Assembly (NCBI RefSeq): GCF_023336735.1
Contig: NZ_JAMBAQ010000002.1
Span: 1-64,000 of the forward strand
DNA from: Moraxella oculi
Lineage (GTDB): Bacteria > Pseudomonadota > Gammaproteobacteria > Pseudomonadales > Moraxellaceae
DNA length: 64,000 bases
Reading direction: 5' to 3'
The notes under the pieces were generated by a model. It did not search any database and was not told the origin of the DNA. It was given only the letters and a program-made list of their open reading frames with translations. Position numbers and translations under genes: made by a program. Every line of letters starts with the position of its first letter. Position 1 is the stretch's first letter. Positions 8,827-17,776 of the stretch are shown in pieces.

Positions 8827-9077
8827 GTGCAAAGACTTGAATTTGAATGGTTGATAATGGGTGTGTCTAATCAAGACCATTTGGGCAAGAGTTTTAAAAT
8901 TGATAGCTAATTGATGATGTTATTATTTGATGCCATCGAACGCTAATTTACGAAAATGATTGAGCTAAATTCACTCATCAGACTTGCTTGGCAAAAAAAT
9001 TGAAATTGTCAAAAACAGTGAGTCTTTCAAATTAAATGCCATTTGTGCATTTGATTTATTTGCACAGTATAATGAAA
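8827..9077. other. AT-rich intergenic region between the GNAT gene and the small unknown gene
   Basis: I see no gene here. TATAAT at 9068-9073 sits just before the small downstream gene. Together with its AT-richness, this suggests the downstream gene is a separate unit rather than part of a tight murG operon. Confidence 0.4.
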
Positions 9078-9404
9078 ATGTCAACAGTTAGTTTACTTAT
9101 TAGCCATACCGCCATTCACGACATTGAAAAAAGTCGTTATTTTAAGCACTATTTAATTGCCAAAGAGCCTTTTATTTATAGCAGAATGGCAGGCAATACA
9201 ATGGTTGATGACAAAATCAATGGTGAGTTCTTAAAATTTTTAAGAAATTTGAATAAGCCCATTTATTTTGTTACTGGCGAATTAAAACATCGTCAAGGCG
9301 AATTGGATTTTGCCTTGCGATTATTAAATGACAATGATTTAAAAAATTGCAAAACATTGAATGATGATTTGTTAATTTTACCCAACCAATTTTATGGCGT
9401 TTAA
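9078..9404 (+). CDS. Small protein of unknown function
   Basis: The open frame codes for about 108 residues from ATG 9078 ([10 protein letters not shown]). In-frame ATGs at 9072 and 9036 are also possible, and a stop lies just before 9036. I do not recognise the family. The protein has no signal peptide or membrane segment. A hydrophobic strand pattern ([10 protein letters not shown]) and a Leu/Asn/Asp-rich stretch ([10 protein letters not shown]) suggest a small globular alpha/beta protein. It lies between the GNAT gene and murC and ends 37 bases before the murC start. Base composition is visibly more AT-rich than murG and murC. It could be acquired cargo or a remnant of a larger gene. Coding status is likely but not certain. 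Confidence 0.5.
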   Translation: MSTVSLLISHTAIHDIEKSRYFKHYLIAKEPFIYSRMAGNTMVDDKINGEFLKFLRNLNKPIYFVTGELKHRQGELDFALRLLNDNDLKNCKTLNDDLLILPNQFYGV

Positions 9405-9441
9405 CTGGCTAAATGTCGCTTTTATTTTAAAGGAACAACAA

Positions 9442-10896
9442 ATGACTAATCCCAAACAACCCCTACCCAAACAACTTATCCAAATCCCAGAAATGCGTCG
9501 CATTAAACACATTCATTTTGTGGGAATTGGTGGGGCGGGAATGTGTGGCATTGCCGAAGTGTTATTTAATCAAGGCTATGGCGTATCAGGCTCGGACATC
9601 AAGCAAAGTCAAGTTACTCAAAGATTGCAAGCATTGGGCATGACCATTTTTATTGGGCATAATGCCGACAATATCAAAAACGCCGATGTGATTGTGGTAT
9701 CATCTGCCATTGACAAAAATAACCCAGAGATTAAATCAGCCCTACAAGCCCGTTTGCCTGTGGTTCGTCGTGCCGATATGCTGGGCGAGCTTATGCGATA
9801 TCGCCATAGCATTGCGGTGGCGGGTGCTCACGGCAAAACCACGACCACAAGCCTTTTGACAATGATGCTCACTGAAGCAGGCTTTGACCCCACTTATGTG
9901 ATTGGCGGAAAATTAAACGCATCTGGCAAAAATGCATCTTTGGGCAGTAGTCGATATTTGGTGGCGGAAGCCGATGAATCTGATGCGTCTTTTTTGAGTC
10001 TTAGACCGATGGCGTGCATTGTTACCAATATTGACGAAGACCATATGGACACTTATGAAAATAGTTTTGATAAATTAAAACAGGCCTATATTCAGTTTTT
10101 GCATAATATGCCGTTTTATGGTTTGGCGGTGGTGTGCGGTGATGATAAAGAATTGGCTGGAATGATTGATAGCATTGCCAGACCTGTGATTACTTATGGC
10201 TTGGAAAAGCACAACGATGTGCAAGCGGTGGATGTATTGACAGATGGCACACGCACCCATTTTACCGTGTTAAGAAAAGATAGGGAGCCTTTAAAGATTA
10301 CCTTAAATATCCCCGGTTTACACAATGTGTATAATGCACTTGGGGCGATTGCAATGGCAAGCGATGAAGGCGTGTCGGACGAGGCGATTAGGCGTGCGGT
10401 GGAAAAATTTGCAGGCGTGGGCAGGCGTTTTGAAAATAATGGTAGCTACCCAGTGGCAGAAGGTGGCGATGTGCTTTTGATTGATGATTATGGGCATCAC
10501 CCCACCGAAGTGTCGGCGACCATTAACACCGCTCGGCAAAGTTATCCAGACCGCCGTTTGGTAATGATTTTTCAGCCACACCGTTACAGTCGCACACGAG
10601 ATTGTTTTAATGATTTTGTGGCGGTATTGTCGCAAGTGGATAAATTGATATTGCTTGATGTCTATGGGGCGGGCGAAGAAGCGATAAAAGGGGCGACAAG
10701 CGATGATTTGGCACGAGCCATTCGTGAGCGTGGGCAAGTTGAACCCATTGTGCTCAATGTGGACGACAAAACACAAATCAAGCAAGTATTGCAAGCAGGG
10801 CTAAAAGCGAATGATTTACTAATCACGCAAGGGGCAGGCAATGTGGGGCAGTTGTGTGTTGAGTTGAAAGAGAATGGGGTTTATTTAGGGGGGTGA
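9442..10896 (+). CDS. murC: UDP-N-acetylmuramate--L-alanine ligase
   Basis: MurC adds L-alanine to UDP-MurNAc with ATP, the first step of the stem peptide of peptidoglycan. The 484-residue product has the three-domain Mur ligase layout: an N-terminal UDP-binding Rossmann loop ([14 protein letters not shown]), the central ATP-binding loop [23 protein letters not shown] and [11 protein letters not shown], and a C-terminal domain with [23 protein letters not shown] and [11 protein letters not shown] 9442 is chosen because AAAGGAAC lies just upstream and the sequence fits the family; an extension to 9394 would overlap the preceding gene. The next gene downstream is a restriction endonuclease rather than ddl. 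Confidence 0.97.
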   Translation: MTNPKQPLPKQLIQIPEMRRIKHIHFVGIGGAGMCGIAEVLFNQGYGVSGSDIKQSQVTQRLQALGMTIFIGHNADNIKNADVIVVSSAIDKNNPEIKSALQARLPVVRRADMLGELMRYRHSIAVAGAHGKTTTTSLLTMMLTEAGFDPTYVIGGKLNASGKNASLGSSRYLVAEADESDASFLSLRPMACIVTNIDEDHMDTYENSFDKLKQAYIQFLHNMPFYGLAVVCGDDKELAGMIDSIARPVITYGLEKHNDVQAVDVLTDGTRTHFTVLRKDREPLKITLNIPGLHNVYNALGAIAMASDEGVSDEAIRRAVEKFAGVGRRFENNGSYPVAEGGDVLLIDDYGHHPTEVSATINTARQSYPDRRLVMIFQPHRYSRTRDCFNDFVAVLSQVDKLILLDVYGAGEEAIKGATSDDLARAIRERGQVEPIVLNVDDKTQIKQVLQAGLKANDLLITQGAGNVGQLCVELKENGVYLGG

Positions 10897-10900
10897 TGTT

Positions 10901-11671
10901 ATGTTAGATTCTGTTTATTTTAAGTCTTATAGAGCCCAGCTTGGGTTTAGTCGCCAGCAAGATACAAAAAAATTTTTAGATGCCAAGGATATTACGCCAA
11001 CGATTGATTATAATTATATTGATTTACTTAATAGTAGATTGATAGATATTTTTTATAGAATTGACAATGTTGTCTGTCCTAAAATCAAGTCTAATGATAT
11101 TGAATTTTTTTGTCAAAAAAATATTTTAGATTCTTTTGAAAAAATAAAACAAAATGATATTATTGCAAAGCTTAATAACCAAGGTAGACGACCCGAAAAG
11201 GTTTATTTTTCTTGGCTTCGTGGTTTTGTTGTAACCAAATATTTTTTGGGTGCTATAAGTTATATATTTGATGTTGATTGCGATAGCATACAATTTGTTG
11301 GCGATGATAATTTCGATAACCTGCATTCTTTTAAAAGAACGCCAAAAGCTGATTTGCAATTAAATTATAAAAATGAAGTATTGAGAATTGAAATACAGTC
11401 TGGTTTTCAGGATATAAACGATATTAAAGAACATAAAGTAAGAGAAGCAAAAAATATTAAATATGAGCAAGATATATCATCTGTTTTAATTCACTTTGAT
11501 TTATATAATGGTCAAGTTGCCTTTATTAGATTAGATGATATAGAAAATGATAGTGTGCATTGGGTAACAAGACAACAAATGGAAGGGCAAACAGTTTTTA
11601 ATATCAATCAAAACTATTTTGTTTGGAAATTGACACAATTACCGCCTAAATATTATGAATTAGAGTTATGA
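10901..11671 (+). CDS. Type II restriction endonuclease (putative), partner of the adjacent methyltransferase
   Basis: The 256-residue product is assigned as the endonuclease of a type II restriction-modification pair mainly from context: it overlaps a 5-methylcytosine methyltransferase gene by 4 bp. In its sequence, TPKADLQL (Asp151) followed by LRIEIQSG (Glu164, Gln166) fits a PD-(D/E)xK nuclease core in which Gln takes the place of the usual Lys, as is known for BglII. No close family comes to mind and the recognition site cannot be read from the sequence. The gene begins 4 bases after the murC stop and is clearly more AT-rich than murC and ddl, which points to horizontal gain. If it is not a nuclease, it would still be expected to be an accessory gene of the methyltransferase. 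Confidence 0.72.
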   Translation: MLDSVYFKSYRAQLGFSRQQDTKKFLDAKDITPTIDYNYIDLLNSRLIDIFYRIDNVVCPKIKSNDIEFFCQKNILDSFEKIKQNDIIAKLNNQGRRPEKVYFSWLRGFVVTKYFLGAISYIFDVDCDSIQFVGDDNFDNLHSFKRTPKADLQLNYKNEVLRIEIQSGFQDINDIKEHKVREAKNIKYEQDISSVLIHFDLYNGQVAFIRLDDIENDSVHWVTRQQMEGQTVFNINQNYFVWKLTQLPPKYYELEL

Positions 11672-12762
11672 ATAAGATAAATGTACTTGATCTTTTTTGT
11701 GGTGTTGGTGGACTAAGCTATGGCTTTGCCTGCGATGACTGTTTTGATATTATTGCTGCAAATGAAATATTGCCTAATATGGCAAAAGCCTACGAGCTCA
11801 ACCACCCCAATGTCAAAGTGTACAATAAAGATATCAAGAGTTTTGGTATCAAAGATTTATCGCAAGATTTGGGGGTAAAAAAGGGAGATGTTCACTTAGT
11901 AATTGGTGGTCCGCCTTGTCAATCATACTCCACTATCGGAAAAAGAGATAATAATGACCCTCGTGGAAAATTATTTTACGAGTATTATCGTGTACTGCAA
12001 GAATTGGAGCCGACAGCATTTGTTTTTGAGAATGTGAAAGGTATTTTGTCAATGCAAAAAGGTCGCCTTTTTCAGACCATCATTAAAGTTTTTGAATCTC
12101 TTGGGTATACTATATACTGGCAGGTGTTGAATGCTGCCGATTATGGCGTACCTCAAATTCGTGAGCGTGTTATTATATTTGGAACAAAGCTAAATAATCC
12201 TTTTTTATTTCCTAAAAAAACCCACGGTTTAGAAAGTAATCTATTGCCCTATCTAAGCGTTTCAGATGCAATTGGAGATTTGCCTTTTATAGGGTGTAAT
12301 GAAGAAAGTTTTGAATATGCAAGTGAGCCACAAAATGCTTTTCAAGCACAAATGAGAAAAAATTCACCAAAGCAATTAAAAGACCATAATTCTCCAAATA
12401 ACAACTCTAACCTTATTCGTTTAATGGAGCTTTTACCTGATGGCGGTAGCCCATCAGATTTACCTGAGTATTTGCGACCAAAAAGTGGCTTTGCTAATAC
12501 TTATTGTAGATTATGGTGGGATAGACCTAGTACGACAATTACAAGAAATCTTAGTACGCCATCATCTTCTCGTTGCATACACCCAAAAGTTGCCCGACCT
12601 TTAACTACAAGAGAAGGTGCAAGGTTGCAGAGTTTTTCCGATAATTATCAGTTTTTCGGTTCAAGAAGTGATAAAAATTTACAGATTGGTAATGCCGTAC
12701 CACCTTTCTTGTCTGTGGTTATTAAAAATTCTGTAAAGGAACATCTTTTGGATAATGATTGA
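11668..12762 (+). CDS. DNA (cytosine-5-)-methyltransferase of a type II R-M system
   Basis: This 364-residue enzyme methylates carbon 5 of a cytosine in a specific DNA site and protects the host from the neighbouring endonuclease. The ordered motifs are clear: motif I DLFCGVGGLSYGF (residues 8-20, SAM binding), motif IV GGPPCQSYS with catalytic Cys84, motif VI ENVKG (121-125), motif VIII QIRERV (163-168), a target-recognition region from about 175 to 290, motif IX around TTREGARLQSF and motif X QIGNAVPPFLS near the C-terminus. Its ATG overlaps the endonuclease stop (ATGA), so translation is coupled. A hairpin follows directly after the stop codon. The sequence specificity is not predictable by eye. 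Confidence 0.95.
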   Translation: MNKINVLDLFCGVGGLSYGFACDDCFDIIAANEILPNMAKAYELNHPNVKVYNKDIKSFGIKDLSQDLGVKKGDVHLVIGGPPCQSYSTIGKRDNNDPRGKLFYEYYRVLQELEPTAFVFENVKGILSMQKGRLFQTIIKVFESLGYTIYWQVLNAADYGVPQIRERVIIFGTKLNNPFLFPKKTHGLESNLLPYLSVSDAIGDLPFIGCNEESFEYASEPQNAFQAQMRKNSPKQLKDHNSPNNNSNLIRLMELLPDGGSPSDLPEYLRPKSGFANTYCRLWWDRPSTTITRNLSTPSSSRCIHPKVARPLTTREGARLQSFSDNYQFFGSRSDKNLQIGNAVPPFLSVVIKNSVKEHLLDND

Positions 12763-12800
12763 TTTTGATATCTGTATATCAAAATATTTAAATTTTTATT
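12763..12800 (+). terminator. Terminator-like hairpin after the methyltransferase
   Basis: TTTTGATAT (12763-12771) and ATATCAAAA (12776-12784) form a perfect 9-bp stem around CTGT, followed by an AT-rich tail with a T-run at 12793-12797. It starts at the first base after the stop codon. The AT-rich stem makes it a moderate terminator at best. Confidence 0.5.
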
Positions 12801-12840
12801 TTAGTTTTTTGGTAAAATGATTGTTTTTAAAGGTAAAAGT

Positions 12841-13755
12841 ATGAATGATGTAACCCAATTTGGCAAAGTTGCCGTAGTCTGTGGCGGATTTAGTGCCGAG
12901 CGAGAAGTATCCTTAAAAAGCGGTAAGGCGGTGCTTGATGCCTTGCTATCCAAAGGCGTGGACGCTCACCACTTTGACCCCAAAGAGCGTGATTTGACAC
13001 AGCTTAAAAACTTTGACCGTGTATTTAATGTGTTGCATGGCACTTTTGGTGAAGACGGCGGTTTACAAGGCGTGCTGGACGGCTTGGGCGTGCCTTATAC
13101 AGGCTGTGGCGTGCTGGCATCTGCCATTGCGATGGATAAATTTCGCTGTCGCTTGGTGTGGCAGGCACTTGGCTTGCCCAATGTGCCATATGTGGTGCTA
13201 CACGATGACAGCGATTTTGATACGGTGGAGACAGACTTTGGTTTACCGCTCTTTGTCAAGCCTGCCAGTGAAGGCAGCAGCGTTGGGGTGGTGATGATTG
13301 AACAGGCAGGCGAGCTTGCCAAAGTGTATCCGAGCTTAAAGCAATATCATGGCGAGATTTTGGCAGAAAAAGCCATCACAGGGGGCGAATACGCCTTGTC
13401 GCTGCTTGGCGATACGGCATTGCCAAGCATTAAAATTGTCCCTAAGGGCAAATTTTATGATTACGATGCCAAATACAACCGTAATGACACCGCCTATCTG
13501 TGCCCGTCTGATTTGACCGCTGATGAAGAGGCACAAATGGGCGAGCTTGCCAAGCGTGCCTTTGAAGCGGTGGGTGGCAAGGGTTGGGGGCGGGTGGATT
13601 TTTTAAAGGGCGATGATGGCAAATTGTACCTTTTGGAACTAAACACTGTCCCAGGCATGACCGACCACAGCTTGGTGCCGATGGCAGCAAAGGAAATGGG
13701 AATTGGTTTTGCTGATTTGTGCGTAGAGATTTTGGTACAAACACTTGATGATTAA
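12841..13755 (+). CDS. ddl: D-alanine--D-alanine ligase
   Basis: Ddl joins two D-alanines with ATP to make the end of the peptidoglycan stem peptide, the target of vancomycin. The 304-residue ATP-grasp protein shows VVCGGFSAEREVSLKSG with the substrate Glu and Ser, NVLHGTFGEDGGLQG, VKPASEGSSVGV with the ATP lysine, the omega-loop segment KYNRNDTAYLCP and the metal site LELNTVPGMTDHSLVP. ATG 12841 follows AAAGG; an ATG at 12817 lies further up without a site. In related bacteria ddlB follows murC directly; here the restriction-modification pair separates them and TAAAAT upstream may supply a promoter. Confidence 0.97.
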   Translation: MNDVTQFGKVAVVCGGFSAEREVSLKSGKAVLDALLSKGVDAHHFDPKERDLTQLKNFDRVFNVLHGTFGEDGGLQGVLDGLGVPYTGCGVLASAIAMDKFRCRLVWQALGLPNVPYVVLHDDSDFDTVETDFGLPLFVKPASEGSSVGVVMIEQAGELAKVYPSLKQYHGEILAEKAITGGEYALSLLGDTALPSIKIVPKGKFYDYDAKYNRNDTAYLCPSDLTADEEAQMGELAKRAFEAVGGKGWGRVDFLKGDDGKLYLLELNTVPGMTDHSLVPMAAKEMGIGFADLCVEILVQTLDD

Positions 13756-13771
13756 GGTTGAGAAATTCATT

Positions 13772-13804
13772 AAAAGGTCGAGAAGTGTATTTTCGGCCTT
13801 TTGG
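13772..13804 (+). terminator. Possible ddl terminator
   Basis: AAAAGGTCGA pairs with TCGGCCTTTT (one G-T pair) around an 11-base loop, but there is little T-run beyond the stem. The gap of 271 bases between ddl and ftsQ otherwise shows no gene. Termination may be partial. Confidence 0.4.
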
Positions 13805-14026
13805 TTATGAATGTGCTGATGGTAAGTGCTAGAAAATGAATGTCGGTAATCTTTCTAATCCAAAACGATACAAATAATGACACTGGGGGTGCATGCAAAA
13901 TACCTGCTGCCTTAAAATAAATTGGCAAGCTGATGTAAAAATTGGCTTTTTGTGTAAAATTTTGCTTGGTGTTACTCATAAAATGCGTTAGTATATGCAA
14001 ATTTATCATCTTTAACATGAAGTCTC

Positions 14027-14758
14027 ATGAAAACCCATCAAAAATCCACTAAAAAACACCTAAGTAAGGCATGTTCGTTGTCCATATTGGGAATTTTTCT
14101 GTTTGTGGTGATTGGGGTTTTTGGAATTCGTGCGGTTCATTACTCACCAGCCAAGCCGATCGTTATTGATCATCATAACTTGACGCAATCTCAAGCATCA
14201 TCACTACAAGCGGTAGCAGCATCCATCGGAGATGTGCAATTCTTTTTGGCTGACCTGCCCAGCATTCATCACAGAGTTGCTCAGCTTTCTTGGGTTGGTG
14301 ATGTGAGTGTTAGGCGTGATTGGCAACAAGGTGTGGTGGTGTCAGTTGTGCCAAGGCGTGCGGTGGCAAATTTTGGCAGTCAACATTTGCTTGATGCAAA
14401 TGGACAGGTTTTTGTGCCTGCTGATGAGCATGAATTGATGGACCCATCTTTGGTGCGTCTTTATGGCAGTCATTCAAAAGATGCTGACAAAATCATGAAG
14501 CAAATGCGTCAAATCAACGAGTGGTTTTCGCCACTTGGAATCAAAGCTTGGGATGTGACTTTAACCGCTCGTCAAACTTGGCTGATTCGTTTTGATAATG
14601 GCTTGCGTGTCATTGTTGATCATGAGAATACTGACCAAAAATTATACACATTGGCACTATTATTACAAAATAGCTTGGCAAAAGAACTGCCAAAAATCCA
14701 TTCGGTGGATTTGCGTTACAAAAATGGCTTTGCGGTTGCTTGGAGAGAGTCGCATTAA
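14027..14758 (+). CDS. ftsQ: Cell division protein FtsQ
   Basis: FtsQ is a bitopic inner-membrane protein that links the cytoplasmic Z-ring with the periplasmic FtsB/FtsL and peptidoglycan synthases. The 243-residue product has a short basic cytoplasmic tail, one membrane segment (ILGIFLFVVIGVFGI, about residues 20-35), then a periplasmic POTRA domain with LPSIHHRVAQLSWVGDVSVR and the beta domain with ARQTWLIRFDNGLRV. Length and order fit the family although sequence conservation of FtsQ is low. The position before ftsA and ftsZ is the strongest support. Confidence 0.92.
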   Translation: MKTHQKSTKKHLSKACSLSILGIFLFVVIGVFGIRAVHYSPAKPIVIDHHNLTQSQASSLQAVAASIGDVQFFLADLPSIHHRVAQLSWVGDVSVRRDWQQGVVVSVVPRRAVANFGSQHLLDANGQVFVPADEHELMDPSLVRLYGSHSKDADKIMKQMRQINEWFSPLGIKAWDVTLTARQTWLIRFDNGLRVIVDHENTDQKLYTLALLLQNSLAKELPKIHSVDLRYKNGFAVAWRESH

Positions 14759-14971
14759 TCATTCATTCATGCTGATGGTGGGTGGGAAATTGCGATGATT
14801 AATGTCATTAAGCATTAAAAATCTTGGTAAAAATTTGACGAAAGACTTGATTTTATTAGCTTTTCCCTCTTTTTTAAAGTGAACATTAGTGTTAAAATAT
14901 CACGATATTATTGGCGTGTTTTTTAGATGATTGATGACCGTAACATGAATCATTATTGAGAGTTTTTGATT

Positions 14972-16270
14972 ATGGATGAGCTACAGGTAGCCTTGCATTT
15001 AAGTTCGACAGCGGTTCATACGGTGGTCGGCTACCCATTTGGCACGCCTGAACAGCCACAGATTAAGATTGTTGCTGTGGGCTTGGCACATCATGAAGCC
15101 TTTACTGACGGCAGAGTTGGTCACAGAGAACATCTGCTTAGTGCAATACATAAGTCGCTAAGAGAAGCCAGCGATATGGCAGGGGTGGCCATTGAGGAGG
15201 TTTGCCTATCTTTTGCATCATCACTCATGAAAAGCACGAATGATAGCCAAGAGGTTCAGCTCTGTCATGCTGGCGGATGTACCACAGTGCGACCTGGTGA
15301 TTTGTATCGAGTCAAAGAATTGATTGCTGATAGGTTGCTTGCAGAGGGCTATTCACTGGTGCAACACTGCCCTCAACTTTTTTATTTGGATGATGATTCA
15401 CAAGATGTTAAAGACCCATTGGGTATGCATGCCAATAAACTTAAAGTGTTAAATCATGTGGTGATGTTACCAAGCAATCATGAAAGACAAATCACCGATG
15501 TCATTCATAATAATGATATTTTAATTGGGCAAATGTTCTTTGATGGTATCATGGGTGCAGAGTATGCACTGACCAAAGAAGAAAAAAAGCGTGGCGTGTG
15601 CTTTATTGACATTGGTCAAGCCACAACCAAGGTCTGTGTATTTTTAGATGGGGTATTGGTATTTTCTGAGTGTTTTGATGTGGGTGGTCAGACAGTAACT
15701 TTCGACATTGCTGCTGAATTGGGCGTGTCAGTTCCTGAATCAGAAGCGTCAAAGCGTCAGTATGGCACGCTGCAACCAAGTCCTGGTGATAAGGCGACAT
15801 TCATCACTTTGCCTTGTGTTATGCGTGGGGAGAAAACAGTCAGCCTAAGACAGCTTATCAATATCATCTTAGCACGCTATGAAGAGATTTTTGATCGTAT
15901 TTACAGGCAGCTAGACGATAAAAATTTGTCATCATGTCTTGGTGCTGGCGTGGTGCTGGCGGGCGGTGGTTGTCAGATTGAGGGTATCGTCAAGTTCCTT
16001 AATCATAAATGGGCGATGCCTGTGCGTATGATGACAACTAATGAGCATATCAGTGTCTGCCCTAAAAATCTGACGGATCATAATATTGTCTTAATAAATG
16101 ACCATATCAAAGGCAATAAGTTGCATACGGCAATCGGTGCACTACTATATCAAAATAGCGAGCAGTTTTTACGCAATGGTCATGATGATTCGCCAGTTCA
16201 GAGCGATCTGGTGAATAAAATTTCTAACGCTTGGCAGTCATTTGCTAAGAGCGTTAAAAAGTGGTTTTGA
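14972..16270 (+). CDS. ftsA: Cell division protein FtsA
   Basis: FtsA is the actin-like ATPase that tethers FtsZ filaments to the membrane. The 432-residue product has the actin-fold motifs GVCFIDIGQATTKVCVF (phosphate 1), GAGVVLAGGGCQIEGI (phosphate 2/adenosine region) and, at the very end, NAWQSFAKSVKKWF, an amphipathic helix that fits the membrane-targeting sequence. The SHS2-like insert lies between about residues 80 and 190. ATG 14972 is chosen with GAGAG nine bases upstream rather than the in-frame TTG at 14966. The 207-base gap after ftsQ contains AT-rich sequence with TAAAAT, so ftsA may have its own promoter. ftsZ follows 38 bases later. Confidence 0.94.
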   Translation: MDELQVALHLSSTAVHTVVGYPFGTPEQPQIKIVAVGLAHHEAFTDGRVGHREHLLSAIHKSLREASDMAGVAIEEVCLSFASSLMKSTNDSQEVQLCHAGGCTTVRPGDLYRVKELIADRLLAEGYSLVQHCPQLFYLDDDSQDVKDPLGMHANKLKVLNHVVMLPSNHERQITDVIHNNDILIGQMFFDGIMGAEYALTKEEKKRGVCFIDIGQATTKVCVFLDGVLVFSECFDVGGQTVTFDIAAELGVSVPESEASKRQYGTLQPSPGDKATFITLPCVMRGEKTVSLRQLINIILARYEEIFDRIYRQLDDKNLSSCLGAGVVLAGGGCQIEGIVKFLNHKWAMPVRMMTTNEHISVCPKNLTDHNIVLINDHIKGNKLHTAIGALLYQNSEQFLRNGHDDSPVQSDLVNKISNAWQSFAKSVKKWF

Positions 16271-16308
16271 TGTCTTTTTTGAGTCATTTTTACTAATTTG
16301 GAGGAAAT

Positions 16309-17439
16309 ATGTCGGCTTATAGCATGTCAGACGACACGCAACTTGATACAGACGGACAAGCGAAATTCATTGTTTTTGGAGTAGGCGGTGGCGGAGGCAA
16401 TGCGGTTGAGCATATGGTTCGTCAGAATGTTTCAGGTGTGACATTCGTGGCGACCAACACTGATGCTCAAGCCCTTGAGCATTTATCAGTACCTAATAAA
16501 TTTCAATTTGGCGGGGCGGGCTTAGGTGTGGGCGGTCGTCCAGCTCAAGGGCGTGAGTTGGCAGAGCAAAACGAAGAAGAAATTCGCTCGTTATTGTCAG
16601 GCTATCACATGGTATTTATTACCGCAGGCATGGGTGGTGGCACAGGCACAGGGGCAGCTCCTGTCATTGCTCGCATTGCTAAAGAAATGCAGCTTTTAAC
16701 GGTAGCGGTAGTAACGACACCATTTAAATTTGAGGGCAGTAAACGCACGAAGATTGCTAAAGAAGGTATTGCTGAACTGTCCCAACATGTTGATTCTATC
16801 ATCACAGTGCCTAACGAAAAATTACGCCAAGTTTATAATAATATTTCCATCGCAGACGCCTTTAAAAAAGCAGATGATGTGTTGTTATTTGCCGTCCAGG
16901 GAATTATTGAGACCGTGCGTTGTCCAGGTCAGGTCAATGTGGACTTTGAAGATGTTTGCACCGCCATGCAGTCTCGTGGATATGCGATGATGGGTATTGG
17001 GCGTGCCAGTGGTGATGATCGTGCCAAACAAGCCACTGAAAAAGCAACTCGCTCACCGCTGCTAGATGATTTGCGTCTTGACAATGCTAAAGGATTGATT
17101 GTTAGTATCAAAGGTACGCAGGAATCCATGAATTTAAGTGAGGCAGATGAAATCGGTGGGCTGCTTTCAAAGATTGCTGACTTAGATGAGGGTGATATTT
17201 TCTGGGGTTTTGTGTATGATGATACGATGGGTGATGAATTGCAAGTAACTGTGATTGCAACAGGGCTGACCTTAAACGAGAGTGCACAACCTCAATCATC
17301 TGGACAGCAAGCACCAGCAGGTCATGCCAGTGCCATCAGTCAACAAGGTTCTCAGCAATCAGCAGATTCGTCATCAGGGCCTGTTCGTAGGACTGTTCAG
17401 CCAATCCATGTTGGTGATTATCTAAAAAGACAGCAATAG
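16309..17439 (+). CDS. ftsZ: Cell division GTPase FtsZ
   Basis: FtsZ is the tubulin-like GTPase that forms the Z-ring at midcell. The 376-residue product has the nucleotide site pieces FGVGGGGGNAVEHM, the tubulin signature AGMGGGTGTGAAPVIA, PFKFEGSKR, and the synergy-loop region NVDFEDVCTAM. The linker (about 320-360) is rich in Gln, Ser and Ala. The C-terminal peptide reads PIHVGDYLKRQQ, shorter and different from the common DIPAFLRRQ type that binds FtsA and ZipA. A strong GGAGG precedes the ATG. A terminator behind the gene ends the cluster. Confidence 0.98.
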   Translation: MSAYSMSDDTQLDTDGQAKFIVFGVGGGGGNAVEHMVRQNVSGVTFVATNTDAQALEHLSVPNKFQFGGAGLGVGGRPAQGRELAEQNEEEIRSLLSGYHMVFITAGMGGGTGTGAAPVIARIAKEMQLLTVAVVTTPFKFEGSKRTKIAKEGIAELSQHVDSIITVPNEKLRQVYNNISIADAFKKADDVLLFAVQGIIETVRCPGQVNVDFEDVCTAMQSRGYAMMGIGRASGDDRAKQATEKATRSPLLDDLRLDNAKGLIVSIKGTQESMNLSEADEIGGLLSKIADLDEGDIFWGFVYDDTMGDELQVTVIATGLTLNESAQPQSSGQQAPAGHASAISQQGSQQSADSSSGPVRRTVQPIHVGDYLKRQQ

Positions 17440-17471
17440 GATAATAATGAGCGATCCTCTCTTTGTTACTA

Positions 17472-17503
17472 CAAAAAACCCATGTCGTCGCATGGGTTTT
17501 TGT
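17472..17503 (+). terminator. ftsZ intrinsic terminator
   Basis: CAAAAACCCATG-type stem around the GTCGTCG region pairs with CATGGGTTTTTG, followed by T and G residues. It closes the division cluster. Confidence 0.82.
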
Positions 17504-17524
17504 GGAGATGACTTGGTTGGGTGA

Positions 17525-17683
17525 GCATATGTTCAGCCCATCATCTTACCCTTGCTATATTATTCACCTGAATTAAACGCCATTGAGCAGACTTGGGCAA
17601 CCATTAAGAAATGGCTTGGAAGTCATTTATCAAAGTTTGAGGGTATTCAGCAAGGGTTGGTGGGTTATTTTGGGGTTAATTGA
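17525..17683 (+). pseudogene. C-terminal remnant of an IS630-like transposase
   Basis: A 52-codon open frame without a start codon reads LPLLYYSPELNAIEQTWA followed by IKKWLGSHLSKF and ends at a TGA. The S-P-E-L-N-x-I-E-x-x-W pattern is the conserved end of the DDE domain of IS630-superfamily transposases, with the last catalytic Glu. The frame is closed by TGA at 17522-17524 just before the fragment, and no other part of a transposase or terminal repeats is visible nearby. This is therefore the leftover of an old insertion between ftsZ and the S9 peptidase terminator. Confidence 0.75.
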
Positions 17684-17776
17684 GTATATTGTTCCAAGCT
17701 AATGTCTTTTGTTTGGGTTTATTGAATGTGCGGTAATGGTAGTGTGGATTGTGATATTTTAAAATGGATTTGGTAT

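Noticed and set aside
10318-10794. Long minus-strand open frame inside murC
   Set aside because: It is antisense to conserved MurC motifs and has the His/Gln-rich look of a shadow frame.
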